Part shown: piece after piece, positions 13,001 to 26,300 of the stretch
How the letters are laid out: each line of letters begins with the position of its first letter
Position numbering within the stretch: position 1 is the stretch's first letter
Assembly (NCBI GenBank): GCA_013399015.1
Contig: VWZX01001688.1
Coordinates: forward strand, 3,498,220 to 3,562,219
Source of the DNA: Galbula dea
Lineage: Eukaryota > Chordata > Aves > Piciformes > Galbulidae
DNA: 64,000 nt
Direction: 5' to 3'
The notes under the pieces: generated by a model
Told to the model about the DNA's origin: nothing
What the model saw: the letters and a program-made list of their open reading frames with translations, nothing else
Database searches by the model: none
Made by a program: the position numbers and the translations under genes

Positions 13001-14998
13001 TGTCTCTTTTCATGCCCCCACCTTCCCCAGAAACCTCTGGTGATGCTATCAGGCACTGCCTGGTTCCTCCTAGCAATGCTGGCCACTTCTTGCCCTCCCA
13101 GCTCCTTCTGCAGTTTTACGGCAGCAGCTGCCATGCCTCCTGCAAGGTCAATGCTCCATTTAATGCAAGGAGCAACACCTCAGGACTCTTTGTTCAGCCC
13201 ATCAGATCATTCTTCTCACCTGCAGCCTGCTCCCCTTGTGCCAGCCACGTTTAACACTCCCCCACAGCCAGCTCTGTAGGACACATGATTTCATGTTAAC
13301 CCACAGAGAGCCTTTGCTCTGTTTACATGGGCATTTTTCATGGCAAAGCCACACTTTAAACTTGGCAGATACTGGACCAGCTTTTCAACTCCTCCCTTCT
13401 TTACACCCAGTCAAACTCTGAGCAAAGATTAAATTAAGTGTGAGCTAAGGTAAGGAGATTTTCAAAGGTGTGCAGTGGGTTTTCACTGAGGAAAGTGCAG
13501 CCACTGCTGGAGTTCAATGCAACAGCTCATTAAGAATGTGAAAAAAATTTTGTAGAATAGCAGAAGAAATTTTAGGTGACTGCAATGTAATTTGTCAGTT
13601 GTGGGCTAATGAAGATTGGGTTGTAACATGCTTTTGCTTTTCTGCCTGTGTTTGAATAATAAGCTTCTTTGTTTTGCATGCATCCTCTTGTCTAAAATCA
13701 TTGTACACTGTAATAGAGAGTGACCACAGGAAAACACAAAAGAGAAAACATGAAGAAAGAAACCACTAAAGGACACTGGTGCACACAAAATGTTATTCCA
13801 AATACACACAGGCAAAATGAAGAAAGATGAACAAAACTGCAAAGAGAGGACAGACCAAACAGATGTAAAATTATTTGTACTGCTTAGCTGATACATATGC
13901 CAGGGTCTTCTTTTGTGTGCGTGTTATTTATGAATAAGTGAATAAAGAATTATTTTATCAGTCCATTTCTCATATGAATATTTTATCTGTACCAATATTT
14001 AACTATGATTGCTGGGACTTAAACACTCAACATTTCCCAAACCAGAAACACCCCCACACACAATTCATAGGAGGAATTAGTGTTCCCTATTTATTTTTGA
14101 ATAATCTATCAAGCATCAGATATAATTTATTCCAAATGAGAAAATAAAGCAGAGGCATAGTAAGAAATAATTTCCCTGCTGGAGAGATGCCTATAACAGG
14201 TTATATGCATACTGTCCAGTTATGTCTCTAAATTCCAATTATGCATGATTCTTAGTCATAGCATGAATATTATGAATTTATACTCTACACATGTATATGA
14301 CCTTCACCCAAGAGTTTCAGAGCATATTTTAAAGGATTTATTTATTAAGCATTACAAGTCAACTACAGAAACTGAAGTCAGCAGGTGTGGATTTTAACAG
14401 AGAAGAAACTCATCTCCTTGAAACTCATGTCTTCAGAAAATTAGGTTGGGTAATCAAAGACAGAGCTCTTTCCTCAGAATAGGCAGACACACAGTTGCAA
14501 AGGGCTTTGATTTGAAGTATATCAAACAAGGTGTTATATATGTTTTTTTCACTCTCTGAATATAATTATACACTGCAAAACACACTGCAACAAAATAACT
14601 TACATAGATGAGTTTGCAGTGCATCTGTGGTTTTTTTGGATCTAAATAAACCAGAGCAAAAATCTTACTTGGTCCCTTGATGTAACACACTTCACCTTTG
14701 TATATGCAGTGAGATCTTTCATCTTATATACCTTTTCCTGTCTCCTTTATTTTCTTCTGGTATCATCTATAGAGCAGCATGTTTGTATTACTTACTTTCG
14801 AATTTTCTTTTCCTCCTCTGCAACATGCTCTGCTGACTTCAAATTGAAATGAGCTAAAATACTTCTTGGAGACACAGAAATAGTGACTGAGGCTGTTTTA
14901 GATTATTCACAATAACAATGTTTATGGAAATTTGTAGGTGAGTGTATATGAGTTTGTTTGTGGATGTACACTGCAATGGGATTTAGTACAACTGTGTT

Positions 14999-15060
14999 TG
15001 ATCAAGGCCTGTGAGTCAATTGTAAAATTCCAATTGTTTTCAGTGGGGTTTGGATTGCTC
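14999..15060. repeat. Decayed palindromic element, AAGTCAA family
   Basis: The order TGATCAAGGCC, GAGTCAATTG, AATTCCAATTG, TTTTCAGTGGGG, TTTGGATTG resembles the GATCAGGCC / CCATTGACTTCAGTGGG / CTTTGGATC layout of the old sauropsid palindromic repeats. The copy is diverged. The assignment is by eye and would need a profile search. Confidence 0.45.
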
Positions 15061-16487
15061 ACATATTACTCAAGGAATTAAAAACCTCACTAGGAAGGCC
15101 AAACCTAGGAGCTACTGCCCACCTTAATTGCAAGGATAAACACATACAGGAGGACATATAATTAAGCACAAGTTTAGTTAAGCACAATCCAGAGTTGAAA
15201 GACAAGTGGAAATAAAAATGACCATTACAAGAATATTTCAGAAGAAATAAAGAAGTTTGTAGCCATTAAGGCCACCTGAAACATCCTTCCAGGGGAAGCT
15301 GTGCTGTGACTTCATATGACCTGCTGCCTGAGGGTGCAGGACATGGACATGCAGTGCTTGGGGTGAGGCTTTGCTGCTGTTGAAGTTGCCTGAAGCATAT
15401 CATCCCTCTGCCTCCTCACCTTGTCCCACTACTGTCTGCCTGGCAGCAGCCTGGCCCTGTATTCCTGTCAAGGACACAAAGAACCTTATTCTACATATTC
15501 CAAACACTTCTACAGCCATAAGATGAAGACCTTATTTTACAGAGTCTTTCAGCCCCTGATGAGTGTCTACCCTGACCAGGGACTTTCAGACCATTACAGG
15601 GCTTGCAGCCAGAGCTCAGTGCTACCCACAGCCTTTCCCACAGACTGTTCTCCAAAAAGGGCAGACAGATGGATCACTATGGTCCTTATGTTGGGTAGGA
15701 AAGAGGCAAAGGCCTCACCTTCCCTCAAGTCCCTGTTACTCTGATGTACTTTCACTCCTCTTATACAGCAAGGCTCTTCTCTTATAGGGAGGTTTCAGTC
15801 CACTGTAATTAGATTCCATGGATTTAATCCCCTGGGAATGTAGCAATTACCATATACCTGACAAGTGCTAAATGCTGCATTCCGAGGGGATTATCACCTC
15901 CGGCTGAACAGAGAGAAAAGGGGAGGGGACGAGAAATTTCCACTTCCCCATGGGGTGAGGATATGGTGAAAAGTGCCTGAGCTGCAGCAGCTGCCGGTTC
16001 TGTGTGGGACAGGAGAGAGCAGGGCATCCAGGAGAAGGACCAGACAAAATGTTTATTTCCAATAAAAAGAACAAGGATAATGCTGCACATGTGGGTCACC
16101 CTTCTCAGTTCTTGTGGTGCCTGCTCCAGCTGGCTGTGTTTATAGAAGGATTTTTATTAGTACTGTTGCTACACAGAGCAAATACACTTCCAAATAAGTG
16201 AGATTAAGACAATTGGTTTAATAGACTTCAGAAAGAAGTGACATTAACTCAAAATCATATGCATAAAAGAAAGCACTGGCAAAGAGGCATTTCTGTAGTG
16301 TTTTGCACCCTCTGATATGCTATTTGTTACAGCTTGTTAAAAAAGCCCAGAGCTGGTATAAAGCTCCTTCTATTCTTTTGCATTATCTTATCTCAGTTAT
16401 TTACAAGATTCACAGTGATGCTGGGAGGGCATCATTCATTGTTGATAAACTACTTGGGATCATCAGATAAAAGGCATAATTTAACAG
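15061..16487. other. Non-coding DNA, no gene seen
   Basis: The stretch from about 15.28 to 15.75 kb is richer in G+C and holds a 107-codon ORF (15421-15744) with no recognisable features. The 15.82-16.20 kb part carries overlapping ORFs on both strands, again best explained by local composition. No repeat is recognisable. Confidence 0.6.
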
Positions 16488-16562
16488 CATGATAATAGTA
16501 ACTTTTATATATACCAACATTTTCTTTGGCTGATTCTGAAGTGCTTTGCATGTTTAGCAATC
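16488..16562 (+). repeat. Possible MIR 5' part
   Basis: The order GATAATAGTAACTTTTAT, a short gap, then GAAGTGCTTTGCATG fits the MIR left part (ATAATAGTAGCTAACATTTAT, then AAGTGCTTTACATG) as I recall it. The gap between the two boxes is of the right order. I see no convincing GAGGAAACTGAGG box downstream, so it is truncated or eroded. Confidence 0.42.
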
Positions 16563-19500
16563 AGGAATGAAGGGAAAACTCCTTCCCTGGTCTGATCAGT
16601 GCTCCTTCTGGTGAGATTATACCAGGCCAGACAGATCCAATTGCAAGTAAAGGTTGTTAAAGTAAAATAATTTGACTCTGACATGAAGTGAACATGCTAC
16701 TGTGGCAAAATCTGTTCCTGGGGCTCTGGTGAGCAGAGTGGGGCGGGATCAAGCGGATGTTGCATGGCAGTAACAACATGTGTGCTGTACACAGGCTTAG
16801 TGCAGTTGGTGGAGGAACCAGTCACTAAAGTACTCACATTTCCTGTCATACCTCAGATTGAGTCCACAGTACAGAGGAATAGTCTGTCATAAGCACCAAT
16901 TATAGCAGCAAACCCCTCTTGAGACAGGTACAGCTTGTCTGGGCAGTACCACCCTTTCTTCTCCTAGAAGTGAAACAGCACCACTGTATATACAATGTAT
17001 ATACATTATTGTGGAGAAGTAAGAACAAAATAATAAAAAAAGTAAACCAGCAATATTTTAACAATGGATGAGAGTCAGGCAGGTCATAGAGTGAGCAATT
17101 GCTGGAGTCCTGTTACAGGTGTGACAGGAGAACCTTCACTGTCTGGAAACCATGCAGGCACTGAATAAATTTATGACACTGTAGTTGAGTTCTGTAAGGT
17201 TTTACCTATTTTATTACATGAAGTGGAATTCATTAACATAGTTGTATTAAACCTGTACTAGCATTACAATTTATGCACACCACTGCCAATGCACACTGCT
17301 AACCTGGAGGCATAGCAGTGGCTGACACCAGCCCAAATGACCTGGTTTGCTTGGGTTTGCAATGGCAAAGAATTGAGGAGGGATGCAGTCCTCACCCATC
17401 AGCTGCACTAGCAGGAGCCTCACCATATAGACAGTAATTCTAGGAAGACTGTGACAGCCTGCTGTAATATTTTTTATGCTATATGGGAGAAAAAACAGCT
17501 CTGCATATATAGATGCTTGTATGATGAAAGTATGTAGGGTGCTGAAATGGCATTTTGAAGACTTCAGGATAATAAACCAAGCTTTTTGTTGGTCTTTCAC
17601 AAAGGCTAAGGTCATATATACCTATCCATTTAATACAGGGTAGATCCATAAAGGCTTTGTCATATGACACCATCTGCTTTTTTCATCACATACAAATCCA
17701 TTGTATGACTGAAATAAATCAAGTACAGGGTGTGGTGTTTCTGCATTTCCTAACTCATTAGCAAGATGTTTAAGATTACTCCTGTCTTTCAGGAACATGG
17801 TAAATCTGTTTAAAGAAACAAAAATAAAATTATTGTTAATTGGTTAACAACAATAGGTTACTTGAATTTCTTGAAAATCTTACCTACAAGGACAAATCCC
17901 TTGATAGCAACAGCAGTGTGTGCTTCTAGTTCTCATAAGTCTCCTGAAAACTGGATTCAGAGGTGTTAATAGAATTTCTATTAATGTTACCAGTGACTTC
18001 TCTGTGTTCCATATGCTCTGGGACACAACTTGCTACTTCTCTCTCTGTTAGACCCTTACCAAGTCACTGCACTTAGGACTGATATCATCATCAATAATGC
18101 ATGCAGTTGCCAAAGGTGAAAGGAAGCAATGAGATGTAAACCAGGGATAAGAGTCTGTAGAATTGCACCTGGGTCAGTCCAAAGAAAAAGTCAAAGCTGC
18201 TGCACTCTAGGAGGGACTGGGGTGTGAATGTGTTGATGCTTCTCCTGGCAGTGTCTTTCCTTCCTGTTTGAGGCACCCAGAAACAGCAAGCCAAATGCTT
18301 CGTGGCTCTCCCCTTGTCTCAATCCTCTTCTACCCTTACTTGTGAGAAAAGTGGCCTGGCCTTGGCTAAACTGTGGTTCTTTTATCCTGGAGCAACAAAT
18401 TCCAGGGTAGTCCATGTTGCTGAACAACTTTAAGGTAATTTTGGCTCTTTTGGATTTTCACAGTTATCCCAGAAAAGAAGCCTGAGAGTTGTGTACCTGC
18501 TTACCCAGAAAGTCATGGTTCCCCATCCTCCCATCACCTTCCTGCAGCCAGTAGGGTATGTCAGACCCACCTGCCCTCTGAAACCTCAGCTGTGTCTCTA
18601 ACTTCAGGTGATAGCTTGTCCCTGTTGAAATCTGTCCTGAACCTTCCACTGACTTCAGTAAAACAAAGATTCACTTTTTGGCTAAGAGAAAGTGGGAAAA
18701 AAAAAGAAAAAAAAAAGGTAGGAAGAGCCTATTCACAAGTTAATCCTCTCAGTGTCTCGGGGATGACATTAAAACTGTTGCAACCAAACCCAACCAGCTA
18801 ATGAGACTGCGTTAAAAACCTGTTCTCGTCTTTGCAGGCTGTCAGGAGGCTTTGTCTTCAAATGAGGGGAAGAAACTGTATGCTCTGCAAGTGAATGAGA
18901 CACATGCATGTGATCAGGATGATCAGAGCATGCAAAACACATTAGAACAAAACATACACTGAGGTCAAAGCAACATAAAAATGAAAGCATCTTGTGTTCC
19001 TCATTTTCCTGACTCATTGAATATGTTGTTATGTACGTGCCTGAACCAGACTTGGTTTATTTGCCTGACATGCTATGGAGCTGCATGTAATTACCTATAC
19101 TGTTCCAATGGGCACCTGTTCTGGAGTAATTCTGAATGAACCTATTAGCCAAAGCCTCAAAGGGATGAACAAGAATGTTAGCTGAAAACTAGTTGCTTCT
19201 AATTGTCATGAAAACAAATGTCAAAAGAACATGTGTTTCTACTTAGCTAACTCTGCTTACTAGGTTTGAAGCTGTTTTGTGTTAGTTTCTACTATTTAAA
19301 TTAAATGTTTTGTCTCTAACATACTTGATGTGGCTTTAAGAAGCTGTGCTTCCCCCCTGTTCCCCTTATGAATCTTAATGTTTGGCTGGATTTGTTTGTA
19401 ACATCAGACAAAAGACTGGCAGACTGTGCCAGAGTGACATAGATTTTATGTTGAAACAAAGCAAAGCCAAAAAAAAAAATCAATTAGGGGTCATTAAAAC

Positions 19501-20140
19501 CCAAACTTTTCAATGAAAGAAATACTGTAATGGAATAGTAATACTTTGGGGTTTAGGAGTTCTTTTAATTCCTGAAAGAGCTATTTTGCACTGCCCCTCC
19601 TCCACTTCTTCTCTGTGAATCTGCTGTGTTGCAGAATGAGTCAGCTCTGGAATATCCAAACTCCACAGCTGTGCATTAGCATTTGGAAAGAGTATCACTG
19701 GGAGTTCATATTTTACATGTGGAAGCAGTGATAGCCCTTTTCAAGCCATGGAGAAAGAATGGTTCAAAACATAACACGTATAGATACAGCACTTGCCCTT
19801 CACCAGCACTAAAGCAACTTTCTAAGGGGAGTTTTCTGCAGGTTTCCTTGAGTCAACAACAAGGCCCACCATGGAAATGGAACAAACATAACAGGGGCTG
19901 TTGCAATGTTTTGTGTACAGCACAGTTTAATGTTTGATATCTTCTTTTTTTTTTTTTCCTCCTCTATGACTTGTTTCTTGAGGCTGTCTCATTACAAAAG
20001 GAACACTGCATCCTTTTTTCCTAAGGAATGAAAGATCAACTTCAGTTCTCCCCATAACAAATGTACTATCAGAAAAGAAAAATAAGTCCTGCTAATCACA
20101 GCACATCACTGGAGCTTGGCAATGGAGCTAGATGGGTACT
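16563..20140. other. Non-coding DNA, no gene seen
   Basis: This is mostly unique AT-rich DNA. Poly-A lies at 18697-18717 and poly-T at 19945-19957. A splice-acceptor-like site (TTCTCGTCTTTGCAG ending at 18837) is followed by 43 sense codons before a stop, but no good donor follows, so it is not called as an exon. A weak TGACTTCAGT word at 18649-18658 may be another trace of the palindromic repeat family. ORFs of up to 114 codons (17271-17615 minus) have no recognisable features. Confidence 0.55.
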
Positions 20141-20192
20141 TTAAATCAGCAGTTCCCAGAGATGAGCTTGTGACCCAGCTGGGTTCATGACC
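20141..20192. repeat. Possible hAT-type DNA transposon end
   Basis: CAGCAGTTCCCAGAG is followed by TTGTGACCCAGCTGGGTTCA. A CAGNGGTTCCCAA-like terminus followed by GGGTCGTGACCC-like words is typical of several old vertebrate hAT elements as I remember them. Only one end is visible and the match is short, so this is a suggestion only. Confidence 0.25.
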
Positions 20193-20294
20193 TGGAAGTG
20201 CAGAAGGAAATGGACACACAAGCCTGGAACAGGAATCACAAGCTGAAATCTTGGAAACTACAGTTTGCATAAAAAAAACCAATAGTGACAATTA

Positions 20295-20645
20295 CACTTT
20301 GTATTTCAAGGAGAATTTGGTCACCATCACAGAGCTGGGAATGGGAGCCAGGCTGTGAATAGAGGCAGGTCTCTGGGAACAGGATGGGACACAGGAGCTA
20401 CCAGGGAATCCTGGAAGCCCATTCAGTGGTGGTGGGACAGGGTTCTGTCTGGGCTGAGCCACAGCTGGGCTGGGGTCCCATGCACACTGGCTGAAGCAGC
20501 CCCTTTGGGAGCCACAGTCACTGCTGGCCCAGGTCAGGGTGGTGAGGAGCACATATCTCCTGGCCGCACGAGCTGAGACCACTGGGGGCAAGGAAGGCAG
20601 GAACAATATTCAAATACCCAGCTCACATCTGGCTGCACCTCTCCC
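20295..20645. other. Isolated GC-rich block
   Basis: About 350 bases are clearly richer in G and C than the flanks, with repeated CAGGGAA-, CTGGGCTG- and GGGACAGG-like words. Both strands are open (73 codons at 20355-20576 plus; 104 codons at 20292-20606 minus), as expected from composition. The plus translation is rich in W and G and the minus translation in P and S. Neither looks like a known domain. The boundaries are fairly sharp, which would suit an inserted, decayed element, but I cannot identify one. Confidence 0.45.
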
Positions 20646-23290
20646 TGCTTGCAGAAGCACATTTTGGAAATTTAGGCTTGTAAAAATGTCTCCATTTATG
20701 CAACCTCTGTTGTGCCCACAAAAGAAGAAGTCCTCTCTTACATGCTGATGAGATGTGCTTTTTCATGGGTTTCAAAGTAGATCATAATAAAATTGGCATA
20801 AAATTATGCTGCATTTAATGTTTGAATTTTGATTTAGAGCAGTGGAGAATATAGAATATTCACTTGTTAAGTACAGATCACTCAGGTGTCCAAATATATT
20901 GAAATGTTCTGCACCCATTTCACATTTGGGAGTGCCTTCTTCGCACTGAGCTGTGGGCTGTCAGAGTGCTCATGCAAACACACACTGTCATTTCAGTTTG
21001 CTCAGTAGAGATATTTGTGCAAAAGCCTCCCTCAGTAACCTTGCAGAAAGATGTGGAATATCACATTTTGCACGTGAGGGGATAGAACAACTAGGGTATA
21101 AGCTATAATCAGCATGTCAGGAAATAAAATAAAGACTGCCCTAGAGCCACCTTCCTTAAGGGACTGACACCATCCTGTCTGGCACAGTCATTCTGCTGTG
21201 CTGGAGATTTTAGTTTTAGCAGGAGTTTTACATCTTTACTTTGAACCGTGCTAAGAGTTCATCAGTACAGTGCAAAGCTGAACACAGAACACTTCGTTTA
21301 CTGGCTAACCACACTGTAAACATGTTTTGCCTGGATTGTGATGGATGATAAGATCTATTTACAACATTATTTATAACAGGATGCCCAGTGAGTAATCCTT
21401 ACAGTAAAATCTGTACCATTGTGCACACAGCCAAGGTAAGTCAATTCTTAAGGTAATACATTTGACATATGTTATTTTAAAGAATGGCAAGTGAAAAGGG
21501 AAGACTTAGTGTCTGAGGATGCAGAAAAGCCACCTTCTATTCAATTATACAGGTGAGAACAGCAATTTTCTGTACACCTTACAGGGCATGAGTAATATGG
21601 TAAATGTCGGTTGGATTTATTGAGATCTGCAGAGAATATATTTGTCTTACAATGGGAAAAAGATTTAACTTACACCTTTAATTTTTCATGGGGCTTTGGA
21701 AGCCATTTTAAAAGCAGACTAAGTATCTATGTAAGTCTTTTTCCAGTCTCTTTCTTTGGTACCCCTCCTCCTTCCTTGAATCTGGCACTTATCCCAAAAT
21801 GCACACCATGTTCAAGAGAGGGAAAACACTAACACTGTATAATTTGAAGAAACGAGCTTTACATATATTGCAACTTTTAGTTCAAATTATGCAATAATCC
21901 AAGATAAATGAGGCTGAGCATAAAAGCCCCTTAGTGTGTAATTATAAATACTAAAGTGATGTATTTTTCCAAAAGAAGAAGCTTTTTTTTTTTTTATTTG
22001 CATACTCTGTCGACTTTTGACCTGCAATAAAAATGTAACACAAGTTGGTAAGTGACTGAGTCAGAACAGGACCTTCTGTTTGCATCATTCCTCCTGCCTT
22101 CTGGAGTTTCAGTCTTTAGCAATTTGCTTAGATTTATAGTCATCTACTGAGTAGCTACAGTGTGTAACCAAAAGCTCTTGTCTTTAAATATGTAAACTGT
22201 TAGATTAAAATTCCTGAGCTTCAGGATATACAGAAATTCCATGTGTCAAATTATAGATAATAAGTACAGATCAAGCCCTGAGATCCTTTTGGTTTGAAAG
22301 TATTTCTCAAGTACAGCTGTAATAAACAAGCAGGATGCCTCCTGTAACACTCAGCTTCCAGATGTGTGCCTAGTGCAGGGTCTGTTTGGGGATAAAGCTC
22401 ACTTACAGCTCTGATGAGCACCATGAGGAAAGAGAAAACAGCAATAATAGGATAAAATCAGGACTAACACTTTTAATCAGCCTCTCTTCAAGCTAATTTC
22501 TATTCCCTTCTCTTTCTGTTTCTATTCTAATTTCTAAACTATATGGGTTCTCATTAGAGAAATAAGATATAGATATTTCAGTGTTTTAGGGTATTTGATT
22601 GGGGTACAGACTTTTCCACTTATTAATCTGCACAGATAAAAATGCTAGAAGCTGTATATTTTCAAAGCATGATACAACCAGACACGACCTTATAGGCATT
22701 AAGTCAGAAAATACTTTGAAGATCAAACCCCAGTTCTTTTTGCCTGAATTGTGTCTGTTAAAAACCACTGGAATTGTCAATCTGGCATTTACAGCAGAAA
22801 GTCTCTTCACTTGGCTTTGCAGCACACTCTGAGCCTGACGATGAGCAAGGAGGACTAAGCCTGGACTGGCAAATCCAGCCACTGCTCCCAGCTGTGTGTC
22901 TGGCCACAGCCACATAAAAATCTTAGTGCCTGTAAATTCCTGAGCTATCCTGGTATTCAAAAGGGATTTTAAAGGGAAATCATCTTTTCTAATGAAAATA
23001 GTGTGGTAAACTCAGCATTCAGAGCAAAGAGGAAGTGATAAGGTCTCACTGGACCTGTAGGCACTGTGTTTTATCTCTTCATATCAAGGAGAAACAGCAG
23101 CAGTGTTGGGAGCCATTGCAGAACTGGCTCCCATCTCACTGTTCTGTAATCGTCAAGCTAATTTCAACACATTTACCAAACTCCTGACAATTTACCTGCA
23201 TTATTGCTGAAATATGAAGGCTACAGGTAACAAAAAAAATTAAACAGCCATTTCTCCTTATATTTCTTTAGTCTCTCTCTTGTTTATTTA
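20646..23290. other. Non-coding DNA, no gene seen
   Basis: Unique AT-rich DNA. A 124-codon minus-strand ORF (22586-22960) has no domain I recognise. The GTGAGTAATCCTTAC word near 21388 is similar to words in the palindromic repeat family but is too short to call. A poly-T run lies near 21987. Confidence 0.6.
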
Positions 23291-23342
23291 GCCCTTAATC
23301 TTGCAAATAGCTCTGGCTATTGACCTCAGTGGGACCTTTTCA
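23291..23342. repeat. Decayed palindromic element, AAGTCAA family
   Basis: CCCTTAATCTTGCAAA is followed by CTATTGACCTCAGTGGGACC. This is the half-element order expected for the family: a GATCTTGCAA-like flank, then TTGACTTCAGTGGGA. The opposite arm is eroded. Confidence 0.45.
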
Positions 23343-26300
23343 ACAGTAGAAGTCTCTGTGGGCCCAAAGGTAGCAATACTGGATCTACTTCCAGTTCATA
23401 TTGAAAAAAGAAAAAAACATAGATATCTCATTTGGCCAGACCCTGGGAACTACAGAACTGAAAGGGGCAATGGTGTTACAGCAACAACTGATCACTGCTT
23501 AGCATGTTTTCAGTCCAGCCACTGAGATAAAACTGTGTCAATCCCAACAAGGCCATTTCGCTTGCCCAGACTGAGATCAGTTTTTGGGCCAACAGACCTG
23601 CCTCAAGGACTCTGCCTTCAAGCAGCCATGTGGCCATATGGCCAGAAATCCCTGTCGTGCAGATACAACCTGGACAAGCTCCCACATCCACCCCTCTGAA
23701 ATCAAGGAGTGAATTGTGGCACAAAGCAAGGGGAGTCTGTTGTGCTCCCCAGCCAGGTGTGTGTCAGCTTTCCTCTTCCCATGCAGATAAAACACAGGAA
23801 AATGCGAGTGAAGCAGAGCCCAGCACTTGATGCATTCACTTTGCTGCAAGACCAGATTCCTTGATAAGGCAAGCTTAATGTGGAGCAACCTTTGAAGTTA
23901 TTGGACTAATCATATTTCTGGTTCATTTCCACAATTACAGAAGAGGTCAAGTGGATCCTTCATTTTAATGAGTTAACTAAAATCTGGCAGCATGTTGTTA
24001 CGAGGCAGATAATTTATAAAAGCAGTGTGTGTTTTAGATCACATCTTCTTGTTGAATGGTAATAAGTGAGTACCTTTCTGTGGAAATGCTGCCTCTTTTA
24101 AAGTGTCTGTTAATATAACTTCTATTCTTATACATTATGGTTGTTGTCTGCTCTGCCTATGCACTGGTTTCATTCTCTGTATTCTAATTTTAACTGATTA
24201 TAACTGAGTGGGAAAGTGCAAGACCTCTAGTTGAAATTCAAAAGAAAATAAATGGATTTTTTATGGCCTGGAGAATCTATTCATTACTAAATCATTTATC
24301 TTTGCAGAAGGAGTGCCTATATTCAATATGCCTTCCTTCCTATTTCCCTAATTTTATTTCTTTGTAAGTACACTCTGTGCTTGCAAGTAAATCTCCATTG
24401 AACTTCCACTGATAGGCTTTGCTTTTGAAAGTCTGAACAAGAGTATAATTAGCAATACTAAACACATATCAAAGGTTGTATATAAAGCTTGGACATTGCT
24501 ATGTCTTCCCTAAAAATGAAACTTGGATGAAAATGTAAAACAACAGTGTGTACTCCTGGGATTATCAAAGGCATATTGCACGAAGGGGAAACGGAGCAGA
24601 GATACACATGACCTTTAAACAGGCTTGCTCGTGCTTTTTGGCTTACTTTAAAGATTTCTTAAGGGGACAAGAGAGAGTCATTAACAAGGAAGAGAAGGAG
24701 GAGAGACATTAAGATTGTTTAAATTGCTTTTCTTAATTCCAAATTGTCTTTCTCTAGTGAATCCTAACTTCATTTCTTATATTGCATTTCAGGCCATGCA
24801 ACTGCATTCTTACCTTGAACAAAGAATGAACTTTGGACAGTATTTTGAAGGGTTTACAAATAAAGTAAACAGCTCTGTTGCATAAAACATATGTATCTGA
24901 GGCAGGACTTCCTTCTTCCTAGATTAGACACATTCATGTAGTTTAATTTGTAAGTCTCTTCAGCTGCTGTTTAAAAATGTTTCTTTTTTGTTTGCAATAA
25001 AGAGAAGGTTAAAATCCACAAACAAACCCCACATGATTGTTAAACTTTTGTGATTCTGTTAAAGTTACACTGAATGCTGTCTTTACCAGTTCATATATTA
25101 AATATTGGCTTTCAGTTTCAACTTGAACTGCTATCTTTGTTCAGACTGGATTAAATCTGGATAGGTTATCTAGTTTAGTTATTACTGTCTTGTTCAAGTG
25201 GTTCTTAACTATGTGTTTTACATTCAAGAGTAGAAATGTGTGTGGGGGAAAAAGGCTTATTAACTTTTCATCTTCATTTAAAAAATCAGAATGTTTTTAC
25301 ATACCCAGGTTAAAAATTAACAAATCAGAAGGTTGGACTTTTAACTCACTACTCAGAGACAATGTAAGGTTGGAATATATTTTAACTACAAGGTTGAAAT
25401 ATATGTGAAAATATGCTAGCCACTTCCAGGCATGATACTTCAAAGATACCACATTTATTATAGTTGACTTATGTCCTACTGCAAAGACTGGTGAGATATC
25501 TGTCACCTTCACACCCCTGGGTATTGTACATGACTATACAGAACTAATGCACTCTATAAGGTAGGATTTGCAAACATTTGCAAAGAAGATTTGCTTTTTA
25601 CATTCAGTGTTGTGCCCCATTTCATTTGCTATTTGTGAGCACTGGCATGAATGAGTTTCTACGAGCAGAGATATTAGGAGAGGGAGAGAGAGGGTGGTTG
25701 TGTCTATGACTGCTGCCAAGTGAATTAGGTATTTACTATTTATCATACTTTTAAACTCTAATTACCCAAACAGGGCCCAAAAAAGAGGCATGTCATATGA
25801 CCTAAGTCCTAGGGGACTGATTGTACATTCCAAATAATGAATAGTGAAGAGAAAACTTGAGAACAATTAGTTGGTTGAATTTGGTTTGAATAAATAGTTG
25901 CTTAGTGTCTAGATAGCGATTTGGATCCTGCATCTGCCTAAGGCCAAAGGAAAGAAGCAAGAACAGCACCCTTCTGTGATGCAGCCTCTGAGAGCTGGGG
26001 CAGAGGACTAAACAACCTCCTGCCTTATGTTTTAATGTGCTCTATCTCTATTAGTCTAAACAATTGGGAATGCCATTCCCAAGTGTTCAGAAGTCAGGAC
26101 ATCCTTTACCCTCACCCCACCCCCCCGCAGCTGGCTTAGGAATCATAAGGCTCTTAGAAAACACAACAATTATTAATTTGTTTTTAAGCTGTTTGGCTGC
26201 ATACAAATCCCCATTTTAACTTCCCTCTGAAATGACAAATACAGATAACCTTTTTTGATTAGGGATGTAGAATTCTACACTTAATTGTGGGACTAATAGA

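Larger units (their letters stand above)
8326..14995. other. Non-coding DNA, no gene seen
   Basis: This is unique AT-rich sequence. It has an ORF of 132 codons (8994-9392 plus) that ends in a lysine run encoded by the poly-A tract at 9309-9324; I take it as a chance opening. Low-complexity A- and AC-rich DNA fills 9441-9558. A small inverted repeat is at 10051-10075. Short poly-A or poly-T runs occur near 10500, 11820 and 12350. The 12.8-13.3 kb part is somewhat richer in G+C, with short overlapping ORFs on both strands and nothing recognisable. Confidence 0.6.

Noticed and set aside
17821..17865. GTTAATTGGTTAAC, HNF1-like palindrome
   Set aside because: The half-site spacing is one base too long for the HNF1 consensus.
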